DNA from: Hydractinia symbiolongicarpus
Taxonomy: Eukaryota; Cnidaria; Hydrozoa; Anthoathecata; Hydractiniidae
DNA length: 64,000 bases
Reading direction: 5' to 3'
Assembly: GCF_029227915.1 (NCBI RefSeq)
Contig: NC_079879.1
Location: 29,886,501 to 29,950,500, forward strand
A model generated the notes under the pieces. That model did no database searches, had not been told where the DNA came from, and saw only the letters and a program-made list of their open reading frames with translations. Position numbers and translations under genes: made by a program. This document shows positions 42,801-54,127 of this stretch, in pieces. Position 1 is the stretch's first letter. Every line of letters starts with the position of its first letter.

Positions 42801-43780
42801 ATGTATACTTTTGACTATACGGGCCGAGTACGGGATTTACGGGAAATCGCGGGTTTTCGTTTGCCGGCGATTAAACTTTTTTTATTCAGCGTCTCATCAA
42901 AAATGAAAACATTTTTAAAAACTACAAGTCTCATGGGCTTTAGTGGTGATATAATAATTTAAAAAATCGTTTGGGAAATGAGTTTACTCCCTGGGTACTT
43001 TCTGTGTATACTTTTGACTATACGGGCCGAGTCCGGGATTTACGGGAAATCGCAGGTTTTCGTTTGCCGGAGATTAAACTCTTTTTTTTAATCAGCGTCT
43101 CATCAAAAATGAAAACAATTTTGAAAACTACAAGTCTCATGCGTTTTAGTGGTGAAAAAATAATTTAAAAAATCGTTCGGGAAATGAGTTTACACCCTGG
43201 GTACTTTCTTTGTAAATTTTGACTATACGGGCCGAGTCCAGGGTTTAAGGGAAATCGCAGGTTTTCGTTTGCCGGCGATTAAACTTCTTTTATTCAGCGT
43301 CTCATCAAAAATGAAAACATATTTGAAAACTACAAGTCTCATGCGTTTTAGTGGTGAAAAAATAATTTAAAAATTCGTTCGGGAAATGAGTTTACTCACT
43401 GGGTTCTTTCCTTGTATACTTTTGACTATACGGGCCGAGTCCGGGATTTACGGGAAATCGCGGGTTTTCGTTTGCAGGCGATTAAATTTCTTTTATTCAG
43501 CGTCTCATCAAAAATGAAACCATTTTTAAAAACTACAAATCTCATGGCCTTTAGTGGTGAAATAATAATTAAAAAAATCGTTTGGGAAATGAGTTTACTC
43601 CCTGGGTACTTTCTTTGTATACTTTTGACTATACGGGCCGAGTCCGGGATTTACGGGAAATCGCAGGTTTTCGTTTGCCGGCGATTAAACTTCTTTCATT
43701 AGGCGTCTCATCAAAAATGAAAACATTTTTGAAAACTACAAGTCTCATGCGTTTTAGTGGTGAAAAAAAATACTTAAAAA
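36880..43780 (+). repeat. Nested higher-order repeats: 4-mer (814 bp) within a 16-mer (3,256 bp)
   Basis: TTTGCCGGAGATTAAAC plus long-T monomers recur at 37,070 and 37,884 (814 bp), and at 39,512, 40,326 and 41,140 (814 bp each). The segment containing TTTGCAGGCGATTAAATTTC is at about 38,390, 41,646 and 43,477. The first two are 3,256 bp apart (16 monomers plus extra bases) and the last two 1,831 bp apart (9 monomers). So 4-mer units were amplified, then a block containing several of them was duplicated with varying copy number. Confidence 0.85.
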
Positions 43781-46391
43781 ATCGTTCGGGAAATGAGTTT
43801 ACTCCCTGGGTACTTTCTTTGTATACTTTTGACTATACGGGCCGAGTCCGGGATTTACGGGAAATCGCGGATTTTCGTTTGCTGGCGATTAAACTTCTTT
43901 TATTCAGCGTCCCATCAAATATGAAAACATTTTTGAAAACTACAAGTCTCATGCGTTTAGTTGTAAAAAAATAATATAAAAAATCGTTCGGGAAATAAGT
44001 TTACTCCCTGGGTACTTTCTTTGTATACTTTTGACTATACGGGCCGAGTCCGGGGTTTACGGGAAATGGCGGGATTTCGTTTGCCGGCGATTAAACATCT
44101 TTTATTCAGCGTCTCATCAAAAATGAAAACATTTTTAAAAACTACAAGTCTTATGCGTTTTAGTGGTGAAAAAATAATTTAAAAAATCTTTCTGGAAATG
44201 AGTTTACTCACAGGGTACTTTCTTTGTATACATTCGACTATACGGGCCAAGCCCCGGATTTACGGGAAATCGCGGGTTTTCGTTTGCCGGCGATTAAACC
44301 TCTTTCATTAAGTGTCTCATCAAAAATGAAAACATTTTTGAAAACTACAAGTCTCATGCGTTTTAGTGGTGAAAAGATAAATTAAAAAATCGTTTTGGAA
44401 ATGGGTTTACTCACAGGGTACTTTCTTTGTATACTTTTGACTATGCGGGCCGAGTCCGGGGTTTACGGGAAATGGCGGGTTTTCGTTTGCCGGCGAATAA
44501 ACTTCTTTTATTCAGCGTCTCATCAAAAATGAAAACATTTTTGAAAATTACAAGTCTCAAGCGTTTTAGTGGTGAAAAGATAATTTAAAAAATCGTTTTG
44601 GAAATGAGTTTACTCACAGGGTACTTTCTTTGTATACATTCGACTATACGGGCCTAGCCCGGGATTTACGGGAAATCGCGGGTTTTCGTTTGCCGGCGAT
44701 TAAACCTCTTTCATTAAGTGTCTCATCAAAAATGAAAACATTTTTGAAAACTACAAGTCTCATGCGTTTTAGTGGTGAAAAAATAACTTAAAAATTCGTT
44801 CGGAAAAAAAGTTTACTCACTGGGTACTTTCCATGTATACTTTTGACTATACGGGCCGAGTCCGGGATTTACGGGAAATCGCGGGTTTTCGTTTGCCGGC
44901 GATTAAACTTCTTTTATTCAGCGTCTCATCAATAATGAAAACATTTTTAAAAACTACAAGTCTCATGGGCTTTAGTGGTGAAATAATAATTTAAAAAATC
45001 GTTTGGGAAATGAATTTACTTCCTGGGTACTTTCTGTGTATACTTTTAACTATACGGGCCGAGTCCGGGATTTACGGGAAATCGCAGGTTTTCGTTTGCC
45101 GGCGATTAAACTCTTTTTTTTAATCAGCGTCTCATCAAAAATGAAAACACTTTTGAAAACTACAAGTCTCATGCGTTTTAGTGGTGAAAAAATAATTTAA
45201 AAAATCGTTGGGGAAATGAGTCTACACCCTGGTTACTTTCTTTGTAACTTTTGACTATTCGGGCCGGGTCCAGGATTTAAGGGAAATCGCAGGTTTTTGT
45301 TTGCCGGCGATTAAACTTCTTTTATTCAGCGTCTCATCAAAAATGAAAACATTTTTGAAAACTACAAGTCTCATGCGTTTTAGTGGTGAAAAAATAATTT
45401 AAAAACTCGTTCGGGAAATGAGTTTACTCCCTGGGTACTTTCTTTGTATACTTTTGACTATACAGGCCAAGCCCGGGATTTACGGGAAATCGCGGGTTTT
45501 CGTTTGCCGGCGATTAAACTTCTTTTATTCAGCGTCTCATCAAAAATGAAAACATTTTTGAAAACTACAAGTCCATGCGTTTTAGTGGTGAAAAAATAAT
45601 TTAAAAAATCGTTCGTGAAATGAGTTTACTCCCTGGGTACTTTCTTTGTATTATTTTGACTATGCGGGCCAAGCCCGGGATTTACGGGAAATCGCGGGTT
45701 TTCATTTGCCGGCCATTAAACTTCTTTTATTCAGCGTCTCATCAAAAATGAAAACATTTTTGAAAACTACAAGTCTCATGCGTTTAGTGGTAAAAAAATA
45801 ATATAAAAAATCGTTCGGGAAATGAGTTTACTCCCTGGGTACTTTCTTTGTATACTTTTGACTATACGGGCCGAGTCCGGGGTTTACGGGAAATGGCGGG
45901 ATTTCGTTTGCCGGCGATTAAACTTCTTTTATTCAGCGTCTCAGCAAAAATGAAAACATTTTTAAAAACTACAAGTCTCATGCGTTTTAGTGGTGAAAAA
46001 ATAATTTAAAAATCGTTCGGGAAATGAGTTTACTTCCTGGGTACTTTCTTTGTATACTTTTGACTATACGGGCCAAGCCCGGGATTTACGGGAAATCGCG
46101 GGTTTTCGTTTGCCGGCGATTAAACTTTTTTTATTCAGCGTCTCATCAAAAATGAAAACATTTTTAAAAACTACAAGTCTTATGCGTTTTAGTGGTGAAA
46201 AAATAATTTATAAAATCGTTCTGGAAATGAGTTTACTCACAGGGTACTTTCTTTGTATACATTCGACTATACGGGCCAAGCCCGGGATTTACGGGAAATC
46301 GCGGGTTTTCGTTTGCCGGCGATTAAACCTCTTTCATTAAGCGTCTCATCAAAAATGAAAACATTTTTGAAAACTACAAGTCTCATGCGTT

Positions 46392-47144
46392 TTAGTGGTG
46401 AAAAAAATATCTAAAAAATCGTTCGGGAAATGAGTTTACTCCCTGGGTACTTCCTTTGTATACATTCGACAATACGGGCCAAGCCCCGGATTTACGGAAA
46501 ATCGCGGGTTTTCGTTTGCCGGCGATTAAACCTCTTTCATTAAGCGTCTCATCAAAAATGAAAACATTTTTGAAAACTACAAGTCTCATGCGTTTTAGTG
46601 GTGAAAAAAATATTTAAAAAATCGTTCCGGAAATGAGTTTACTCCCTGGGTACTTTCTTTGTATACATTCGACAATACGGGCCAAGCCCCGGATTTACGG
46701 GAAATCGCGGGATTTCGTTTGCCGGCGATTAAACCTCTTTCAGTAAGCGTCTCATCAAAAATGAAAACATTTTTGAAAACTACAAGTCTCATGCGTTTTA
46801 GTGGTGAAAAAATAGTTTAAAAAATCGTTCGGAAAATGAGTTTACTCCCTGGGTACTTTCTTTGTATACTTTTGACTATACGGGTCGAGCCCAGGATTTG
46901 CGGGAAATCGCGGATTTTCGTTTGCCGGCGATTAAACCACTTTCATTAAGCGTCTCATCAAAAATGAAAACATTTCTGAAAACTACAAGTCTCATGCGTT
47001 TTAGTGGTGAAAAAAATATTTAAAAAATCGTTCGGGAAATGAGTTTACTCCCTGGGTACTTTCTTTGTATACATTCGACAATACGGGCCAAGCCCCGGAT
47101 TTACGGGAAATCGCGGGATTTCGTTTGCCGGCGATTAAACTTCT
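46392..47144 (+). repeat. Telomere-proximal satellite monomers, last one truncated
   Basis: Three of the last monomers share ACATTCGACAATACGGGCC (about 46,462, 46,665 and 47,071) and an AAAAAATAT(T/C)TAAAAAATCG linker, a combination I did not see further left. Between the second and third lies a different monomer (about 46,838; GGGTCGAGCCCAGG). The final monomer ends after GCGATTAAACTTC plus TT, where telomere repeats begin. Confidence 0.75.
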
Positions 47145-50100
47145 TTAGGGTTAGGGTTAGGGTTAGGGTTAGGGTTAGGGTTAGGGTTAGGGTTAGGGTT
47201 AGGGTTAGGGTTAGGGTTAGGGTTAGGGTTAGGGTTAGGGTTAGGGTTAGGGTTAGGGTTAGGGTTAGGGTTAGGGTTAGGGTTAGGGTTAGGGTTAGGG
47301 TTAGGGTTAGGGTTAGGGTTAGGGTTAGGGTTAGGGTTAGGGTTAGGGTTAGGGTTAGGGTTAGGGTTAGGGTTAGGGTTAGGGTTAGGGTTAGGGTTAG
47401 GGTTAGGGTTAGGGTTAGGGTTAGGGTTAGGGTTAGGGTTAGGGTTAGGGTTAGGGTTAGGGTTAGGGTTAGGGTTAGGGTTAGGGTTAGGGTTAGGGTT
47501 AGGGTTAGGGTTAGGGTTAGGGTTAGGGTTAGGGTTAGGGTTAGGGTTAGGGTTAGGGTTAGGGTTAGGGTTAGGGTTAGGGTTAGGGTTAGGGTTAGGG
47601 TTAGGGTTAGGGTTAGGGTTAGGGTTAGGGTTAGGGTTAGGGTTAGGGTTAGGGTTAGGGTTAGGGTTAGGGTTAGGGTTAGGGTTAGGGTTAGGGTTAG
47701 GGTTAGGGTTAGGGTTAGGGTTAGGGTTAGGGTTAGGGTTAGGGTTAGGGTTAGGGTTAGGGTTAGGGTTAGGGTTAGGGTTAGGGTTAGGGTTAGGGTT
47801 AGGGTTAGGGTTAGGGTTAGGGTTAGGGTTAGGGTTAGGGTTAGGGTTAGGGTTAGGGTTAGGGTTAGGGTTAGGGTTAGGGTTAGGGTTAGGGTTAGGG
47901 TTAGGGTTAGGGTTAGGGTTAGGGTTAGGGTTAGGGTTAGGGTTAGGGTTAGGGTTAGGGTTAGGGTTAGGGTTAGGGTTAGGGTTAGGGTTAGGGTTAG
48001 GGTTAGGGTTAGGGTTAGGGTTAGGGTTAGGGTTAGGGTTAGGGTTAGGGTTAGGGTTAGGGTTAGGGTTAGGGTTAGGGTTAGGGTTAGGGTTAGGGTT
48101 AGGGTTAGGGTTAGGGTTAGGGTTAGGGTTAGGGTTAGGGTTAGGGTTAGGGTTAGGGTTAGGGTTAGGGTTAGGGTTAGGGTTAGGGTTAGGGTTAGGG
48201 TTAGGGTTAGGGTTAGGGTTAGGGTTAGGGTTAGGGTTAGGGTTAGGGTTAGGGTTAGGGTTAGGGTTAGGGTTAGGGTTAGGGTTAGGGTTAGGGTTAG
48301 GGTTAGGGTTAGGGTTAGGGTTAGGGTTAGGGTTAGGGTTAGGGTTAGGGTTAGGGTTAGGGTTAGGGTTAGGGTTAGGGTTAGGGTTAGGGTTAGGGTT
48401 AGGGTTAGGGTTAGGGTTAGGGTTAGGGTTAGGGTTAGGGTTAGGGTTAGGGTTAGGGTTAGGGTTAGGGTTAGGGTTAGGGTTAGGGTTAGGGTTAGGG
48501 TTAGGGTTAGGGTTAGGGTTAGGGTTAGGGTTAGGGTTAGGGTTAGGGTTAGGGTTAGGGTTAGGGTTAGGGTTAGGGTTAGGGTTAGGGTTAGGGTTAG
48601 GGTTAGGGTTAGGGTTAGGGTTAGGGTTAGGGTTAGGGTTAGGGTTAGGGTTAGGGTTAGGGTTAGGGTTAGGGTTAGGGTTAGGGTTAGGGTTAGGGTT
48701 AGGGTTAGGGTTAGGGTTAGGGTTAGGGTTAGGGTTAGGGTTAGGGTTAGGGTTAGGGTTAGGGTTAGGGTTAGGGTTAGGGTTAGGGTTAGGGTTAGGG
48801 TTAGGGTTAGGGTTAGGGTTAGGGTTAGGGTTAGGGTTAGGGTTAGGGTTAGGGTTAGGGTTAGGGTTAGGGTTAGGGTTAGGGTTAGGGTTAGGGTTAG
48901 GGTTAGGGTTAGGGTTAGGGTTAGGGTTAGGGTTAGGGTTAGGGTTAGGGTTAGGGTTAGGGTTAGGGTTAGGGTTAGGGTTAGGGTTAGGGTTAGGGTT
49001 AGGGTTAGGGTTAGGGTTAGGGTTAGGGTTAGGGTTAGGGTTAGGGTTAGGGTTAGGGTTAGGGTTAGGGTTAGGGTTAGGGTTAGGGTTAGGGTTAGGG
49101 TTAGGGTTAGGGTTAGGGTTAGGGTTAGGGTTAGGGTTAGGGTTAGGGTTAGGGTTAGGGTTAGGGTTAGGGTTAGGGTTAGGGTTAGGGTTAGGGTTAG
49201 GGTTAGGGTTAGGGTTAGGGTTAGGGTTAGGGTTAGGGTTAGGGTTAGGGTTAGGGTTAGGGTTAGGGTTAGGGTTAGGGTTAGGGTTAGGGTTAGGGTT
49301 AGGGTTAGGGTTAGGGTTAGGGTTAGGGTTAGGGTTAGGGTTAGGGTTAGGGTTAGGGTTAGGGTTAGGGTTAGGGTTAGGGTTAGGGTTAGGGTTAGGG
49401 TTAGGGTTAGGGTTAGGGTTAGGGTTAGGGTTAGGGTTAGGGTTAGGGTTAGGGTTAGGGTTAGGGTTAGGGTTAGGGTTAGGGTTAGGGTTAGGGTTAG
49501 GGTTAGGGTTAGGGTTAGGGTTAGGGTTAGGGTTAGGGTTAGGGTTAGGGTTAGGGTTAGGGTTAGGGTTAGGGTTAGGGTTAGGGTTAGGGTTAGGGTT
49601 AGGGTTAGGGTTAGGGTTAGGGTTAGGGTTAGGGTTAGGGTTAGGGTTAGGGTTAGGGTTAGGGTTAGGGTTAGGGTTAGGGTTAGGGTTAGGGTTAGGG
49701 TTAGGGTTAGGGTTAGGGTTAGGGTTAGGGTTAGGGTTAGGGTTAGGGTTAGGGTTAGGGTTAGGGTTAGGGTTAGGGTTAGGGTTAGGGTTAGGGTTAG
49801 GGTTAGGGTTAGGGTTAGGGTTAGGGTTAGGGTTAGGGTTAGGGTTAGGGTTAGGGTTAGGGTTAGGGTTAGGGTTAGGGTTAGGGTTAGGGTTAGGGTT
49901 AGGGTTAGGGTTAGGGTTAGGGTTAGGGTTAGGGTTAGGGTTAGGGTTAGGGTTAGGGTTAGGGTTAGGGTTAGGGTTAGGGTTAGGGTTAGGGTTAGGG
50001 TTAGGGTTAGGGTTAGGGTTAGGGTTAGGGTTAGGGTTAGGGTTAGGGTTAGGGTTAGGGTTAGGGTTAGGGTTAGGGTTAGGGTTAGGGTTAGGGTTAG

Positions 50101-53100
50101 GGTTAGGGTTAGGGTTAGGGTTAGGGTTAGGGTTAGGGTTAGGGTTAGGGTTAGGGTTAGGGTTAGGGTTAGGGTTAGGGTTAGGGTTAGGGTTAGGGTT
50201 AGGGTTAGGGTTAGGGTTAGGGTTAGGGTTAGGGTTAGGGTTAGGGTTAGGGTTAGGGTTAGGGTTAGGGTTAGGGTTAGGGTTAGGGTTAGGGTTAGGG
50301 TTAGGGTTAGGGTTAGGGTTAGGGTTAGGGTTAGGGTTAGGGTTAGGGTTAGGGTTAGGGTTAGGGTTAGGGTTAGGGTTAGGGTTAGGGTTAGGGTTAG
50401 GGTTAGGGTTAGGGTTAGGGTTAGGGTTAGGGTTAGGGTTAGGGTTAGGGTTAGGGTTAGGGTTAGGGTTAGGGTTAGGGTTAGGGTTAGGGTTAGGGTT
50501 AGGGTTAGGGTTAGGGTTAGGGTTAGGGTTAGGGTTAGGGTTAGGGTTAGGGTTAGGGTTAGGGTTAGGGTTAGGGTTAGGGTTAGGGTTAGGGTTAGGG
50601 TTAGGGTTAGGGTTAGGGTTAGGGTTAGGGTTAGGGTTAGGGTTAGGGTTAGGGTTAGGGTTAGGGTTAGGGTTAGGGTTAGGGTTAGGGTTAGGGTTAG
50701 GGTTAGGGTTAGGGTTAGGGTTAGGGTTAGGGTTAGGGTTAGGGTTAGGGTTAGGGTTAGGGTTAGGGTTAGGGTTAGGGTTAGGGTTAGGGTTAGGGTT
50801 AGGGTTAGGGTTAGGGTTAGGGTTAGGGTTAGGGTTAGGGTTAGGGTTAGGGTTAGGGTTAGGGTTAGGGTTAGGGTTAGGGTTAGGGTTAGGGTTAGGG
50901 TTAGGGTTAGGGTTAGGGTTAGGGTTAGGGTTAGGGTTAGGGTTAGGGTTAGGGTTAGGGTTAGGGTTAGGGTTAGGGTTAGGGTTAGGGTTAGGGTTAG
51001 GGTTAGGGTTAGGGTTAGGGTTAGGGTTAGGGTTAGGGTTAGGGTTAGGGTTAGGGTTAGGGTTAGGGTTAGGGTTAGGGTTAGGGTTAGGGTTAGGGTT
51101 AGGGTTAGGGTTAGGGTTAGGGTTAGGGTTAGGGTTAGGGTTAGGGTTAGGGTTAGGGTTAGGGTTAGGGTTAGGGTTAGGGTTAGGGTTAGGGTTAGGG
51201 TTAGGGTTAGGGTTAGGGTTAGGGTTAGGGTTAGGGTTAGGGTTAGGGTTAGGGTTAGGGTTAGGGTTAGGGTTAGGGTTAGGGTTAGGGTTAGGGTTAG
51301 GGTTAGGGTTAGGGTTAGGGTTAGGGTTAGGGTTAGGGTTAGGGTTAGGGTTAGGGTTAGGGTTAGGGTTAGGGTTAGGGTTAGGGTTAGGGTTAGGGTT
51401 AGGGTTAGGGTTAGGGTTAGGGTTAGGGTTAGGGTTAGGGTTAGGGTTAGGGTTAGGGTTAGGGTTAGGGTTAGGGTTAGGGTTAGGGTTAGGGTTAGGG
51501 TTAGGGTTAGGGTTAGGGTTAGGGTTAGGGTTAGGGTTAGGGTTAGGGTTAGGGTTAGGGTTAGGGTTAGGGTTAGGGTTAGGGTTAGGGTTAGGGTTAG
51601 GGTTAGGGTTAGGGTTAGGGTTAGGGTTAGGGTTAGGGTTAGGGTTAGGGTTAGGGTTAGGGTTAGGGTTAGGGTTAGGGTTAGGGTTAGGGTTAGGGTT
51701 AGGGTTAGGGTTAGGGTTAGGGTTAGGGTTAGGGTTAGGGTTAGGGTTAGGGTTAGGGTTAGGGTTAGGGTTAGGGTTAGGGTTAGGGTTAGGGTTAGGG
51801 TTAGGGTTAGGGTTAGGGTTAGGGTTAGGGTTAGGGTTAGGGTTAGGGTTAGGGTTAGGGTTAGGGTTAGGGTTAGGGTTAGGGTTAGGGTTAGGGTTAG
51901 GGTTAGGGTTAGGGTTAGGGTTAGGGTTAGGGTTAGGGTTAGGGTTAGGGTTAGGGTTAGGGTTAGGGTTAGGGTTAGGGTTAGGGTTAGGGTTAGGGTT
52001 AGGGTTAGGGTTAGGGTTAGGGTTAGGGTTAGGGTTAGGGTTAGGGTTAGGGTTAGGGTTAGGGTTAGGGTTAGGGTTAGGGTTAGGGTTAGGGTTAGGG
52101 TTAGGGTTAGGGTTAGGGTTAGGGTTAGGGTTAGGGTTAGGGTTAGGGTTAGGGTTAGGGTTAGGGTTAGGGTTAGGGTTAGGGTTAGGGTTAGGGTTAG
52201 GGTTAGGGTTAGGGTTAGGGTTAGGGTTAGGGTTAGGGTTAGGGTTAGGGTTAGGGTTAGGGTTAGGGTTAGGGTTAGGGTTAGGGTTAGGGTTAGGGTT
52301 AGGGTTAGGGTTAGGGTTAGGGTTAGGGTTAGGGTTAGGGTTAGGGTTAGGGTTAGGGTTAGGGTTAGGGTTAGGGTTAGGGTTAGGGTTAGGGTTAGGG
52401 TTAGGGTTAGGGTTAGGGTTAGGGTTAGGGTTAGGGTTAGGGTTAGGGTTAGGGTTAGGGTTAGGGTTAGGGTTAGGGTTAGGGTTAGGGTTAGGGTTAG
52501 GGTTAGGGTTAGGGTTAGGGTTAGGGTTAGGGTTAGGGTTAGGGTTAGGGTTAGGGTTAGGGTTAGGGTTAGGGTTAGGGTTAGGGTTAGGGTTAGGGTT
52601 AGGGTTAGGGTTAGGGTTAGGGTTAGGGTTAGGGTTAGGGTTAGGGTTAGGGTTAGGGTTAGGGTTAGGGTTAGGGTTAGGGTTAGGGTTAGGGTTAGGG
52701 TTAGGGTTAGGGTTAGGGTTAGGGTTAGGGTTAGGGTTAGGGTTAGGGTTAGGGTTAGGGTTAGGGTTAGGGTTAGGGTTAGGGTTAGGGTTAGGGTTAG
52801 GGTTAGGGTTAGGGTTAGGGTTAGGGTTAGGGTTAGGGTTAGGGTTAGGGTTAGGGTTAGGGTTAGGGTTAGGGTTAGGGTTAGGGTTAGGGTTAGGGTT
52901 AGGGTTAGGGTTAGGGTTAGGGTTAGGGTTAGGGTTAGGGTTAGGGTTAGGGTTAGGGTTAGGGTTAGGGTTAGGGTTAGGGTTAGGGTTAGGGTTAGGG
53001 TTAGGGTTAGGGTTAGGGTTAGGGTTAGGGTTAGGGTTAGGGTTAGGGTTAGGGTTAGGGTTAGGGTTAGGGTTAGGGTTAGGGTTAGGGTTAGGGTTAG

Positions 53101-54127
53101 GGTTAGGGTTAGGGTTAGGGTTAGGGTTAGGGTTAGGGTTAGGGTTAGGGTTAGGGTTAGGGTTAGGGTTAGGGTTAGGGTTAGGGTTAGGGTTAGGGTT
53201 AGGGTTAGGGTTAGGGTTAGGGTTAGGGTTAGGGTTAGGGTTAGGGTTAGGGTTAGGGTTAGGGTTAGGGTTAGGGTTAGGGTTAGGGTTAGGGTTAGGG
53301 TTAGGGTTAGGGTTAGGGTTAGGGTTAGGGTTAGGGTTAGGGTTAGGGTTAGGGTTAGGGTTAGGGTTAGGGTTAGGGTTAGGGTTAGGGTTAGGGTTAG
53401 GGTTAGGGTTAGGGTTAGGGTTAGGGTTAGGGTTAGGGTTAGGGTTAGGGTTAGGGTTAGGGTTAGGGTTAGGGTTAGGGTTAGGGTTAGGGTTAGGGTT
53501 AGGGTTAGGGTTAGGGTTAGGGTTAGGGTTAGGGTTAGGGTTAGGGTTAGGGTTAGGGTTAGGGTTAGGGTTAGGGTTAGGGTTAGGGTTAGGGTTAGGG
53601 TTAGGGTTAGGGTTAGGGTAGGGTTAGGGTTAGGGTTAGGGTTAGGGTTAGGGTTAGGGTTAGGGTTAGGGTTAGGGTTAGGGTTAGGGTTAGGGTTAGG
53701 GTTAGGGTTAGGGTTAGGGTTAGGGTTAGGGTTAGGGTTAGGGTTAGGGTTAGGGTTAGGGTTAGGGTTAGGGTTAGGGTTAGGGTTAGGGTTAGGGTTA
53801 GGGTTAGGGTTAGGGTTAGGTTAGGGTTAGGGTTAGGGTTAGGGTTAGGTTAGGGTTAGGGTTAGGGTTAGGGTTAGGGTTAGGGTTAGGGTTAGGGTTA
53901 GGGTTAGGGTTAGGGTTAGGGTTAGGGTTAGGGTTAGGGTTAGGGTTAGGGTTAGGGTTAGGGTTAGGGTTAGGGTTAGGTTAGGTTAGGGTTAGGGTTA
54001 GGGTTAGGGTTAGGGTTAGGGTTAGGGTTAGGGTTAGGGTTAGGGTTAGGGTTAGGGTTAGGGTTAGGGTTAGGGTTAGGGTTAGGGTTAGGGTTAGGGT
54101 TAGGGTTAGGGTTAGGGTTAGGGTTAG
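47145..54127 (+). repeat. Telomeric repeat (TTAGGG)n, about 1,164 copies
   Basis: The first TTAGGG begins at 47,145 and the unit repeats for about 7 kb up to the gap. The G-rich strand runs 5' to 3' to the right, the orientation expected for a chromosome end on the right with the satellite on the centromere side. No variant unit is seen from 47,145 to about 53,612. Telomerase maintains such arrays, which bind shelterin-like proteins in animals. Length, purity and a single orientation argue for a genuine terminal telomere rather than a short interstitial one. Confidence 0.97.
53613..53985 (+). repeat. Telomere stretch with five one-base contractions
   Basis: Against the perfect TTAGGG background, one unit reads TAGGG (at 53,619) and four read TTAGG (at 53,816, 53,845, 53,976 and 53,981). 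All are deletions within homopolymers, and all lie in the last ~500 bp before the gap. This is the pattern of consensus error at a thinly covered contig end, although real variant repeats cannot be excluded. Confidence 0.85.

Larger units (their letters stand above)
1..47144 (+). repeat. ~203-bp subtelomeric satellite array (about 232 head-to-tail monomers)
   Basis: The same ~203-bp unit repeats without interruption and always in the same orientation. Using GTTTACTC as a register mark, starts fall at 1, 203, 406 and so on. Recognisable blocks in order are: a GTTTACTC(C/A)C start; a GGTACTTTCTTTGTATAC block; an ACGGGCC(A/G)AG(C/T)CC block; TTTACGGGAAATCGC; TTCGTTTGCCGGCGATTAAA; a variable pyrimidine tract; GCGTCTCATCAAAAATGAAA; ACATTTTTGAAAACTACAAG; TCTCATGCGTTTTAGTGGTG; and an A/T-rich linker. 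A hand count of one typical monomer gives about 38% GC and 13 CpG, so CpG is not depleted. Monomers differ by small substitutions and 1-20 bp indels. Common variants are TATACTTTTGAC versus TATACATTCGAC, CTTCTTTTATTCAG versus CTCTTTCATTAAG, and a long T-run form. I do not recognise the satellite family. Its position beside the telomere makes it subtelomeric. Confidence 0.97.

Noticed and set aside
570-46340. Dozens of 62-130-codon open frames on the + strand, and a few on the - strand
   Set aside because: All lie in the 203-bp satellite, repeat the same peptide and change frame from monomer to monomer. No domain or gene signal is present. The 130-codon case (43,582-43,974) is two monomers fused by an indel.
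1-47144. Possible CRISPR array
   Set aside because: Repeats are contiguous 203-bp units with no unique spacers, and the context is a eukaryotic chromosome end.
1-47144. CENP-B box in the satellite, which would suggest a centromere
   Set aside because: TTCGTTTGCCGGCGA and TTCGGGAAATGAG resemble parts of the box, but neither fits TTCGNNNNANNCGGG. The array abuts the telomere.
47039-53824. Single open frame of 2,261 codons encoding RVRVRV... then GLGLGL...
   Set aside because: It is the translation of (TTAGGG)n, which has no stop in this frame. The switch from RV to GL is only the one-base deletion at 53,619.
47145-54127. Arthropod-type TTAGG telomere, from TTAGG units near the end
   Set aside because: Only four TTAGG units among more than 1,100 TTAGGG, all near the contig end. 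They are contractions, not the genome's telomere unit.
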